DNA from: Linepithema humile
Taxonomy: Eukaryota > Arthropoda > Insecta > Hymenoptera > Formicidae
NCBI RefSeq assembly: GCF_040581485.1
Contig: NC_090128.1
Location: 30,658,931-30,722,930, forward strand
Length of the DNA stretch: 64,000 bases
Direction: 5' to 3'
Position numbers and translations under genes: made by a program. Shown piece after piece: positions 47,786 to 58,752 of this stretch (within the stretch, counting starts at the first letter, position 1; each line of letters opens with the position of its first letter). The notes under the pieces are model-generated. The model made no database searches. It saw nothing but the letters and a program-made list of their open reading frames with translations, and was not told the DNA's origin.

Positions 47786-48543
47786 ACCCAGACAGCACAA
47801 AATATTCCAATAATATTCTGATATTCTTCCATATATTCTAACAACCACACGTTACGCTGCATGGGTCCTCGGATTGAGATTTCTTTTGAAGCATAGTTAG
47901 TTTGGGCCTACATAAGATATTTATAGTAAAACAGTTTGAGTGCATGGGCTTTGGTTGACCATTAGCAGGGCTTCAATGTTGCATCTTTAACTAGCACTTT
48001 TGTAATGTAATTTTTTTACCCACTACTTTGCAATAAATTTGAGCAATATTTATCCATATCACATTTATATATGCCTACCAAGTTACAAATAATACACAAT
48101 TGCTAAAATTAACATTATTATTTACGCAAAAGGCAAAAATCATTATTACACATAAATGATTTGTCTGCGTTTTACTAGTAATGTTACTTTTGGCAATTGT
48201 GTATTATTTTTAACTTGGTAGGCATATATAAATTTGTGATATAGATAAATATTGTTCAAATTTATTGCAAAGTGGCGTGTAAAAAGGTGCCATTACAAAA
48301 GTACTGGTTAAAAGTGCAACATTGAAGCTCTGCTAATGGTCAACCAAAGTCCATGCAGTCAAACCGCTTTACTAGAAATCTTATGTAGGCCTAAACTATA
48401 ACTATGTTACAAAGGAGATCTCAATCCGAGGACCCACGCAGTGTAAAATAACGTGTGGTAGTAAGAATATTTGGAAAGAATATTCTTAAAAATATGGAAG
48501 AACTTTATTAGAATATTTTCCGAATATTTTGTGCTGTTTGTGT
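47786..48543. repeat. 750-bp foldback element
   Basis: Arms of about 330-350 bp (from 'cagacagcacaaaatattcc' inward to 'caattgctaaaattaac') are imperfect reverse complements, about 85-90 percent alike by eye. There is a loop of ~60 bp and no coding capacity. TATATA-rich sequence flanks both ends. Confidence 0.75.
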
Positions 48544-48910
48544 ATATATATATAAAAGATTATATTACTCAGAATATTATATTTATTTATTGTTAATCTT
48601 TGCACGTGTATAATATCATAAATATTTTTTCAGGTTATATTGTCTTGTTTGGCGGTGTTTATAACAATATTTTATATTCTGTGAGGAAACGTAATAACAT
48701 TTATCAAGGTATTTTTGAAAGTTATTGTTCATTCATATATTTGTATATAAAATATTTGTAGATGTGAAATGTGCCTTTCAAAGAACATTTATTGTATTTA
48801 TGTATTGTTTACGTGCTATTAATGCGGTCAGCCTTGTCAGCTTTATTATAACACAATTTAACAAAATTCTCATTTTTTATATATTCATAATTTGTGCGTT
48901 AAGTCTAAAA

Positions 48911-51145
48911 ATGTCATGTTTGAAAAGAAATTTTTATTTAAAAACGTCAATTAGTCGTAAAAATCCAAACACTGTTGGAATTCGTCAACGTCAAAAAATT
49001 CGTAGAGAGATAAAAAGAAATTATATAAAGTTTACACAATTAAAAATGCCTGAACAAAATAAAAATGATATAAAAGTTTCAATGGAAAAAGAGCAGCTTT
49101 GGAGTGAGAGTAATCATCAAGAGAAAATATCTAACACATTATGTTTTTCGTCTGTAAACGGATCCTTTTATCCAAAAGAAATATGTATTCCGATATCGTC
49201 ATCACATATTAGTAATACTCTAAAAAATGATAATATTCATATTAATACAACCTCCTCCGATATTTTCGAAGATAGTAACGTCAGTTTTACAAATAACAAT
49301 ATTAGAATTGACAACGATGTAGAATGTATTAAACAGAAATTGGCAAAATGTTTTATACAATGTGATTTAAATCATTGTCAAATAGAATCTATATTATCTA
49401 TATTAAGAAGTCATAAATGTTTAATAAATCTTCCAAAAACTGCGCGAACTTTGTTACAAACTGAAACAAAGCCTGTAACTCTTACAACAATCGGTTCAGG
49501 TGTATATTTGCACATAGGATTTGAAAAAGCAGTTAATAATATTTTACAAAATATTCCCTCAGAATTAATACCAAATAAACTATTTATTGATATTAGTACA
49601 GATGGTGCTTCAGAAGATAAGAGTAGTAGAATTCAAATATGGCCATTACAATGCAGAATAGTTAATATTTGTCGAGAAAGACCTGAAACAATAGGTATAT
49701 ATTGTGGTAAGAAAAAACCAGACAATGCCATGGAATTTTTTTCACAGTTTTTAATTGAATGCGAACAACTTAGGTCAAAAGGTGGAATTTCTTTTAACAA
49801 TAAAATTATTTCATGAGAATTTCGAGCGTTCATAGCAGATGCTCCTGCACGAGCATTAATGTTAAATCATTACGGGCACATGTCATATAATCCGTGTTCA
49901 AAATGTAAGATCACTGGTGTTCTGTCTAATAAAGGTCATGTCATTTTTCCAAACATTGATAATGAGAATCGTTCTGATAAGGAATATCGGGAACGAAACG
50001 ATGAAGATCATCATAAAGATGGTGATACACCTATAGCTTCTCTTTTTCAAGATATTGTAGCACAAACTCCTTTCGAGTACATGCATTTGGTACTGTTAGG
50101 TATAGTAAAGAAAACATTAAGTGCTTTTGTCACTGGTAAATACGGAAAAAATACTAAGTTGTCGAAACATTATATTGACATAATATCAAACAGATTGAAT
50201 ATTATTAGCTCTTATTGCCCTCGAGAATTCAATCGCAAACCCAGATCAATTTCGGAATATGGAAATTTTAAAGCAACAGAATGTCGGCAGCTTTTACTTT
50301 ATACCGGTATTGTTATATTCTTTGATATTGTCGAGCAAAACGCTTACAATCATTTTTTATTGTTACATTCAGTTATGAGATGTCTCTCTAATAATTCGCC
50401 ATCCGAAAAATTATTATATTTTTCTGAACTTGCAATAAAATCCTATGTGCAATTAAGCTCAGTTATTTACAATGAAACGTTTGTTTCATATAATGTACAT
50501 GGCTTACTTCATTTAGTAGATGACGTGAGAAGATTTGGTTCGGTTGATAATTTTTCTGCATTCCCGTATGAAAACAATATGACTTTTTATCGAAAAAATT
50601 GTCGAAAACCTAATCAACAACTGCAACAAATAGTACGAAGAGCATCAGAAAAAAATAAAATTGCTAAAAAAATAATCAACAATTCCATTCAGAGCATCAT
50701 CGTTAATAAAATGCACAGTAATGGACCACTTCCAGAACATATTTGTTGCTGCAAACAGTTTTCGAGAATTCGTTATCATCATTTAGATTTAAATTTACGT
50801 AAACGCGACAATTGCTGTATTCTTAAAAATGGTGCTATTTGCATCATAGATAATATTATTTTTACCGACAATTCTTATTTCTTATTTGTACGTAATTTCA
50901 ATCTTATTGAAGACTTTTATGATGTCGGTATAAAATCTTCGACGATCGGCGTATACAAATGTTCAAACTTATCTGACATAAGATATGTAATTGCTATACA
51001 TTCTGTTAAATCAAAATGTTACAAAATGCCTATATGGAAAAAAATTGACGATGATGAAGGAAGCAATGAATACATCTGTACTGAAATTGCTGATGAATAT
51101 GTTATAATTGAAATGTTACATACTCAAATTGAGCAATATTGCTAA
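48911..51145 (+). pseudogene. Tnp2/CACTA-like transposase, one nonsense codon
   Basis: From ATG 48911 (MSCLKRNFYLK, basic) an acidic, Asn-rich region leads to the catalytic part: FIDISTDGAS (~225), the IYCGKKKP strand, then FIADAPARA (~308) with the CSKC pair after it, THLVLLGI-type text near ~390 and FSAFPYENNM (~551). This pattern (D, DAPAR, FPYEN) is that of Tnp2-like transposases of CACTA/EnSpm-related elements in animals. A single TGA at 49814-49816 interrupts the frame just before the DAPAR block; both sides are in the same frame. The C terminus is Cys/His-containing. It precedes a DUF4806 gene by 330 bp in the same direction, probably in one element. CACTAATTG at 47031 and its complement at 53952-53960 are possible termini. 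Confidence 0.72.
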
Positions 51146-51478
51146 TATTGCTAATGTAACATTTCAATTTATTATTGTTAAGTTAACTGTAATAAATAAT
51201 TTATTAAATAATAATAATTACTATTATTATTATTTAATAGAAAGGTATCATTTCACATGACATGTATTATATATATGAAAATATCTATTATTTATGTGCA
51301 TAGTTCAAATATTATTTTTCCTATACAAATTGATAAATGTTACGACTTTCCACTTTTAAAGACTTGGAAATAAAATAATCAATAAAGGTACTGCAAGAGT
51401 GAGAGATAAATATGTTTATAATTTTATCTATTTTACTTAATAAATTAATTACTATTTTTACTACATTTTTATTTCAGC

Positions 51479-53204
51479 ATGGATAAACGTCAAAAAAGAA
51501 AAAGAACCAAAACTAGAAGATACATTTCAACGGATGATGATAAATATCAATATAAAAAAAGTAAGAAAAACAATAATAAAGCACTTGCAGTATTTGATTG
51601 TATCAAAAAAGCAATGGCTGAAAACTATGACGAAGAATCAGAAAAACATAGCAATTCAGAAACAAGTGCAGATAGTACAGATGAAGATGAACAAAGAGAA
51701 ATGGTTACAACCGACAAAGAATACATTCAAAACTCTTCTCTGCCGTGTGAAGATTAAAATACTTCAAAAACCGACACGATACATACATTGTTAAATGTCG
51801 GTCAGCCTCATACAAATGAATATAGAAGTACGCACATGTGTAGATACGAAGAAACAGAAACATCAGAATTACAGTCATCTAAAAATCAGTCCAATTCTTC
51901 CAATGACTTTATGCAATATTCTTGTAATAATGAATTACCATCTGCAACATCTACATGCACTTCAATTTCTAGTGATTCATCTTTGTCACAGATGTCTCAT
52001 TCAATAATACCAAATTTCAATACATTTCCAGCTGTATCAGGTATATTAATTTATATCTTATATTGATATATTGATATATTTGTTTTATTAAATTTGTAAA
52101 TGTTTTATATTATTGTTAGAGGACTTGTATTAATAATAATATTGAATTATTTGTAGAGCAAAATACAGCTCTATTGGTCCAAGATAATACACAAGAACAA
52201 GTAAATAATACTCAACAATTACAAAATAGATCGGCAAATGATCAACATAGTATCAGTCACGATAGTAATGCAATAAAAACAGGAATAATTCAAGAATTGA
52301 AAAGGTAAATTTATTTATATTGTTGCATATAAATTATGTTATATTAAATATTGTTGCATATAAAAATATAACCAAAGTTATTTTATTGTTATTTTATATT
52401 CAGAATGATCGAAGGAGGTTTTCACGCAATAAACAAAATCCTTAGGTAATCTTTAAATATTTTATCAGTAAATAAAATTTTAAAATATTTATATAGTTAT
52501 TAAATTACTTTATACTTGCAGAAATCAAGAGCAGCATTTAAACGAAATAAACTTACAATTAAAACGGAATAACGATACATCAATTCCGAAAAAACCGGAA
52601 TACTTTCCGATGCAATTGGTTGAATGTTTAGATAAATTCGAGAATTGCTCTACTGAAGAATATCAAAATACGGTTAGTATCTTTACTAATTTTAACAAAT
52701 TAAATTAAATTTTTAAATTTGGTTTTATAAAATTCCTATTTTTTATTTTCTATGATTTTTATTTTCTATTTGTATTTGTAGGTTTCATATTTTATTTTCC
52801 TTGGTGGATTGAACCCTAAAGAATGTGTAACTGCTATGATTAAAGAAAGTATCACAGACGACTTTTCCGTGAATATTACATGGAGTGGATATGGAAATAC
52901 AGTAGAAATTGCTAGTCGCAAATTAACAAGAGCTATATATGGTAAATTTCATATCATATACTATGTGCATAAAATTAATACGTTTATGTTAAGAAAGAAA
53001 ATGTAATTTTCAGAAGCCTTAGCAAGGAACAACAATTTTCCCAAACCAATGGTCACAGAACTTCAAGAAGCTATAACTGAAGGACTTCGCAATGCAAAGC
53101 AACGAGTAAGGAATAGAGAAAAGGAAAAAAATGATAAAAGAGAAAAAGGAAAAAGAAGGGTTTTAACCGAAAAAGTAAAAGAAAATTTGAATATCATAAA
53201 TTAA
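51479..53204 (+). pseudogene. DUF4806 accessory gene of the Tnp2-like element
   Basis: Six exons, all in phase: 51479-52040, 52157-52304, 52404-52445, 52522-52672, 52782-52941, 53014-53204. The first exon encodes a basic head (DKRQKRKRTKTRRY) and a long acidic, Ser-rich segment, and carries an in-frame TAA at 51755-51757; the frame resumes at once. Exons 4-6 form a DUF4806-type domain (YFPMQLVECLDKFE, then FIFLGGLNPKECVTAMIKE, then SGYG) with a very basic tail. An acceptor lies directly before the ATG (51475), so the first exon may be spliced to an upstream leader. The function of DUF4806 is unknown to me. The position suggests DNA binding or capping of the element's ends, as an inference. 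Confidence 0.7.
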
Positions 53205-55177
53205 TATAGTTCAATTTTTATTTCTTATTGAATAATTTTACTCAATAACTTCCATTTCGTGCATCTAGTAATTTCTGACTCTTATCTCCATATTTTTAAT
53301 TAAAAGAAAATATTGTAAGAAAAAGAAAGGTTTTGAAAACGTTTAATTTGATGAAAACAGTAACATTTTATAATTATTTTCCTAAGATATTAATTTTTGT
53401 AATCGAAATTTTAAGATTTTCTAAATAACTAAGAATTTTTTTGTTTTAAAAGTTTTTTCTTATTATTATAAGTTTATGCTTTACGTTCTTTATGAGTGTC
53501 AGGAATATATTTATATACAATTATTTTCGAGAAGTTTACTTTTTGTTTAAAATTCTATGTACTAAATAATATAATGTACAAGACAATATAATGTATAAGA
53601 TATAAAATGTATTTAATACTGAATGTACTTAATAAATGTACTTCATTAAATAAATAAACTTGCTAATTAAATAAATAAACGGTTTATTTAATTGTTATTA
53701 TTTCATAGTTATTTAATTGTTATTAGCTAAATTATTTCCTTAAAATTTGCTGCAAATATTGCGAAATGTTTTTACTGCATTAAATTGTCACAAATATTAA
53801 AGGTTGAGATTTTATGTTTTCAAATATTGAAATAATTATAAAATATTTATATACTAAATTGGATTTGTATAATTTTTGACAAATGTATTTGCTAAATTTT
53901 ATTCTGACAAAACTGTTGCGTTATGGCGAATCATCTTAGTGCAATTAGTGAGAAATTTTTTGTCAAATCATGATGTCATTATTGTGCAAAGTTTCCACAA
54001 TTTTCCTATCGGGGCGCGTGAGAATTGTAAACTATAATTTCTGTAACTGAGACATTAGGGATACAACGTGGTGTGTAATGTGCGATTATAGACGAATGTC
54101 AGAGGGGGAAAAGTACTGAGCTTCCTTCACGGGCAAACATTGAATAATGTCAGTGATGAAGCAAAGTCTAAAGTCTAATGCGCATAGCATTGTAAATTAC
54201 AAAATAATCGTTCATTACACAATATAAAATCTAACAAAATAATTTTGTTTTAGAAGTTTGTGAATGCTATTGTTATTTACATCTTTCTGTTACATAGATT
54301 TTGTTCAAATAAGAAATTTTTCTATGAAATGCAAACTATTTGACATTCGATATTGAGATCGAAATTGTTATCCAATCACTTGAAACTTAACTCCTAATCT
54401 TGGATTTATTTTTTATTCACTTTTTAAATATTGGATTAACTATTGTTTTAAGTATTGTTTTAAAATATTATTTTTAAATTTTCATTTTTTAGTTTTGTAT
54501 ATGTTGTTGAAATAATTATAATTAAATATGTACTTTTATTTCTTTATAAAAATTTATACTTGTTACTTTTTTATTACAAAAATTTATATTTAATACTTTT
54601 TTATTAATCCATATGTGTTTCACGTCAATGAGACTGCAAAATGTTCTTTATATTCAAGCAATCAATAGATAATAAATTGGAAAAAACTTTAAACATTATT
54701 ATAATTATTTGCTCTATTTCAATATGAATTCTAAAGTGTTAAATAAAAAGATGTTTGAAATTATAGTCCTCGAGTAATTAGTAACAGAATAATAGAATAT
54801 GAAAACTACATTTATGATTTGGAGTATATTGTGAAGGAAAATGAAGGGAATAACGATAACGATCGTTGTATGTCTAAAATATAAATGAGGCGAATAAAAT
54901 AGGAAAGGAAATAATCATATTTCTGCAGAAAGTGTATCAAATGCATTTCTTTTTTTATGTCGTAGTATCAACAAATTAAAAAAATCACACATTTCTTCGA
55001 TGTAGACATTTTTATAGATAATAGAATATTAATTGAAAGTTATAAATTCCGTTAAGAGAACAACTTCTACATTATTTTAAAAATATTATTTATCTGTATT
55101 ACAGATTTGCTTTAATGCCTCTACCTCCTCCCACTCCCTCTTTCTTCCTCGCTCGCGTAATTGTTATAATTTTACTA
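53205..55177. other. AT-rich intergenic, no gene recognised
   Basis: About 2 kb with no recognisable coding text. 'caattagtg' at 53952-53960 mirrors CACTAATTG at 47031. Just before it lies 'atggcgaatcatcttag' (53933-53949), which also occurs at 46975-46991. Confidence 0.45.
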
Positions 55178-55302
55178 AAGGTCTGTTCTTTATAGCTGAA
55201 CTGGCAGCACTAGTTCAGAGTTTATCTTTCTCCTTTCAATGTGAAAGGAAAAAGATAAACTGTGAACTAGTGTAGCGAGTTCAGCTATAAAGAACAGACC
55301 TT
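55178..55302. mobile_element. 125-bp palindromic MITE
   Basis: Arms 'aaggtctgttctttatagct' and complement enclose 'gagtttatctttctcc' and its partner, closing on a short loop near 55238. I could not fix the target duplication. Confidence 0.75.
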
Positions 55303-55318
55303 ATACATTCGCATCAGA

Positions 55319-55663
55319 CAGTGTTGCGATATGGGACCGGTTGTATGCGCATGTGCGGCAATAGGCGTCAGTACAGTGTCTCATACAAGTTAAACAAGGT
55401 ACCGTTACCTCGCTACATTAAAAATATTTCAAAATTTTTTGAAATTGATTGAAATTTTCTACTTCTTGGTTTTTAACTGCTGGCTCCGTAGATTCCATGC
55501 TTGTAAATAAATAAATCTTACCTTATTTGTAGTCACCTAACCTTCTCATGTCAAAACGTCCCGCCATACGGTCAACACACACATATAACGGCACTGGATC
55601 TCCATCACCGCACATGCGCAGAGCCGCACATGCGCATACAACCGGTCCTATATCGCAACACTG
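55319..55663. mobile_element. hAT-type MITE
   Basis: Termini CAGTGTTGCGATATGGGACC and reverse complement, about 38 bp, with an exact 8-bp duplication GCATCAGA (55311-55318 and 55664-55671). There is no coding capacity. It ends 180 bp before the ATG of the BED-finger gene and could supply promoter sequence. Confidence 0.88.
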
Positions 55664-55843
55664 GCATCAGATCCTACTACCTCTCTTGATGACCGTTAGG
55701 TTGGTTTGAACTCTGTAAATATTTACGTTTCAATAGAAAAACTGTATGTCTCTTTCCTCGATTTCTTCCATCAGGCACTTTTCGACGAAATAATATTCGC
55801 ATCGTGTTCAGTTAAATACGTTCTATCATACAGATCAGACACA

Positions 55844-57171
55844 ATGTGTGGTGGAAGCTTCCGTTGGTTAAGTATATGTTATGAAGAAGAGAATGCAAAG
55901 GAGTTTCGAGTAAAGTGTCGAGAAGGATCTTGCGGAAAGAGTTTTATATACGCGAAGGAACCTGAGAATTTTGTCAAACACATGAATAGACAGCATAGAG
56001 ATATTGCTCTCCGTGAATTGAACAATACAACGGGCGAGTGGAAATTCTTTCGGACAATGACAACGAAGAAGAATGTATATTATATGCAATGTATTTTATG
56101 TAAATATGAAGCTAAAATTACAGCTTCAGATGATGACTTATGGAAACACATATTTCGTGCACATAACACAAACGAGCTACTATTCTATAAAGAACGACAT
56201 TGGATTTGGAAATATTTGATTGCTTATGGAGATTCATCTGCAAAATGTATTATTTGTCTAACTAAAACTGTAAAATTATCTATTAACACTACAGAGTTAA
56301 AAGACCATATAGAAAAGGAACATAAAGACAAGTGGCATGTGATGCTCGCATATGAAACATTACAGGCTGGAACAAATAGACAGTCTTGGAACTATCTTGC
56401 TACCAAGAACAAGTGGTTGAAGAAATGTTATGAAGATCCTTCGAATTTTCGAGCAAAATGTAAACTTTGCAAACGCAGTAAATTATATGTCAAAATTGAA
56501 AACTTTAAGACACATGTAGCGAAGCATCATGTGTTTACTGATCAGCTTGAAAGAGGAAACGTAGCTAAAACATTGGCAGGGAATAATTTAGACTTTTCAT
56601 ATTTTAGATACTCAAGAAATAAAAAAGAAATACAATGTATTTTTTGTTATACAGTTTTTCAGAGAAGGTCAGTCACCTGTTATAATGATATGTTCACACA
56701 CTCAAAAGAGCATTCTTCAAATATCTCTAAACATGATCGCTATATAATTAAACAACATTATGTACTTAAATATATTAAACAAACTGCAGACTATGCGACA
56801 TGTAGGATTTGCGATACATATGTAGACTTTGAATGTAATATGATCCTCTTAAAAAAGCATTGGCAAACAGCACATACAGAAAATTTCAAAAGAATACAAG
56901 AAGATTTGAAACAAGAAGCAGCAAACGGTCAAGCTGTACCGTCGACAAGCCATGAAAACTGGAAGAAAAACGATCGTGAGTTTTAATCACATTTTATTAA
57001 TTATTATTGTTTATTAATATTTATCATTACAATTTAATCTTTGAGTGGTGTACTGAATATATACGTGTATATGATAAAAACAACAAAAATCAAACACTTA
57101 ATATTTATTTTTGATATATTACAAATGTTTATATAGATTCATCTGTGCATAGAGTTCGACAATGGAAATGA
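55844..57171 (+). CDS. Six-BED-type zinc finger protein
   Basis: Two exons (55844-56975, 57137-57171; donor GTGAGT, acceptor TATATAG) give 388 residues ending RVRQWK. Six successive units follow the BED pattern of aromatic start, C..C pair and H....H end: RVKCREGSCGKSF..HMNRQH, YMQCILCKYEA..HIFRAH, AKCIICLTKT..HIEKEH, AKCKLCKRSK..HVAKHH, IQCIFCYTVF..HSKEH and ATCRICDTYV..HWQTAH. BED fingers bind DNA and come mostly from hAT transposases, yet no catalytic domain follows. The frame is clean. ATG 55844 (MCGGSFRWL) is chosen because the first finger begins there; the open frame extends upstream to 55706. A domesticated DNA-binding regulator or a transposon accessory gene are the alternatives. Expected in the nucleus. 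Confidence 0.72.
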
Positions 57172-57227
57172 TGATAAGGGCATTTTTAAGCAGCATCCCA
57201 TGATCAACTATAACCACAATCTTGACA

Positions 57228-58682
57228 TTGACAAGTGATTTGAAACATTTGAAAACAGCGTATTTTGACTTATTTATCGCATATCCGTTTTGTGTTTATA
57301 TAAATGTACACAATTTGTAAATTAAATATATATATTTACAAATTTATGATTTAACACAATAAGTTAAATTCATAATATAATAAATTACAGTTATTATTTT
57401 GAAACATAATATTCTTTAATTTATGCTGCAAAGAATATGTGTTTGTACATTTATAAAAGCTAAACCGATTTCATGAATATAATAAACTTTTCTGTAGTGA
57501 CGAAGCTTCGAGTGACGTTCTCAGTACATATTAAATAAGAATAACAAAAATCAGAATAATTAGTAATTGCTCGAAATATGTATTACAAAGGTTTGTGGAA
57601 ATTTGATCGTATTCTCTAACTTAAAATAGATGCAATATTTACGTCACTCGATATTTGAAGAAAGAACCGTTTGATATTATATATTTTGCAATTGAACATA
57701 AAAATATTACTTTTTTGCAAAATATTTTCATGAAAAAAGTAGACGTCAGAACCTTTAGCAAATCACTAACAGGACCATATTATCATAGAATTGGAGGATT
57801 CTATATTTCGCAGTTGGGCATAGAAGTATCGCTTTTTTCGTGCATAAGAAAACGGTATTTCCAAATCCATGTACGAAATGTATATTCCTTTAGTTCCTTT
57901 TTACAATGCTTGCGTAAATAACTTTTGGAGCGTTTGGATGTCTACATTTTATATGACTTTATGAAATGGTTTTGAATAATTATGTAAAAAGTAAAAGTTC
58001 GAAAAGATTGGTAAATGCGCAAGAAACAACTATAATATCCATGTTATTAAAAATTAAACCGAATGAGCGACTGTGTCAATTTTGTACAAAATTACCGAAT
58101 ATTCGAACAAATGTATGTCTTGCGATAATAAATATTGTTACATTAAATTTTTTAATATTCGTAAACATGTAGAAAGAAGCATATACAAATTAATAAATAC
58201 GAAGAGAAGAGAAAAGTAAGAATACCACCGTTGAAATATGTTAATTATTTGAACAGATTATAGTTTAGCAATATATTATCAGTGCGTATGTTCCGTTTAA
58301 ACTTGAATCTTTAGTAAATAATGTATCAATATTCTAAAGTATTACAAACATGTAGGAGATTGTATTATTTATCATTTCAATGTTATTTTTATTTACAAAT
58401 TTTTCAACTGTGGAATTAATGTTGTTCCTAAAATATTACAAGAAAGAAATCATTTTGATACTTTAATATTTTAAAATTTCTCGAATTTTTTATAAACTTA
58501 ATGTTATTGTTTGCGTGATAAATTCAGGTTTTGGCACATAGGTCTGCACGTGCAAATGACAGATAAAATTCATGTATTCATTTAAATGTAATTTCAGGTT
58601 GATTGTATATTCACACAGATACATATGGTATGTGATAATAATTGTTACATTTATAATACATACACCTAAAATAAAAAAAATA

Positions 58683-58734
<52 letters not shown>

Positions 58735-58738
58735 ACTT
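57228..58738. repeat. 1.5-kb dispersed repeat, copy 2
   Basis: Nearly identical to 36034-37521 in the same orientation, differing by scattered substitutions and the length of the terminal (TA)n tract (58685-58735). It lies directly after the BED gene and at the 3' end of the minus-strand DUF4806 gene, and may have displaced the last exon of the latter. Confidence 0.85.
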
Positions 58739-58752
58739 TTTCAAATATTAAG

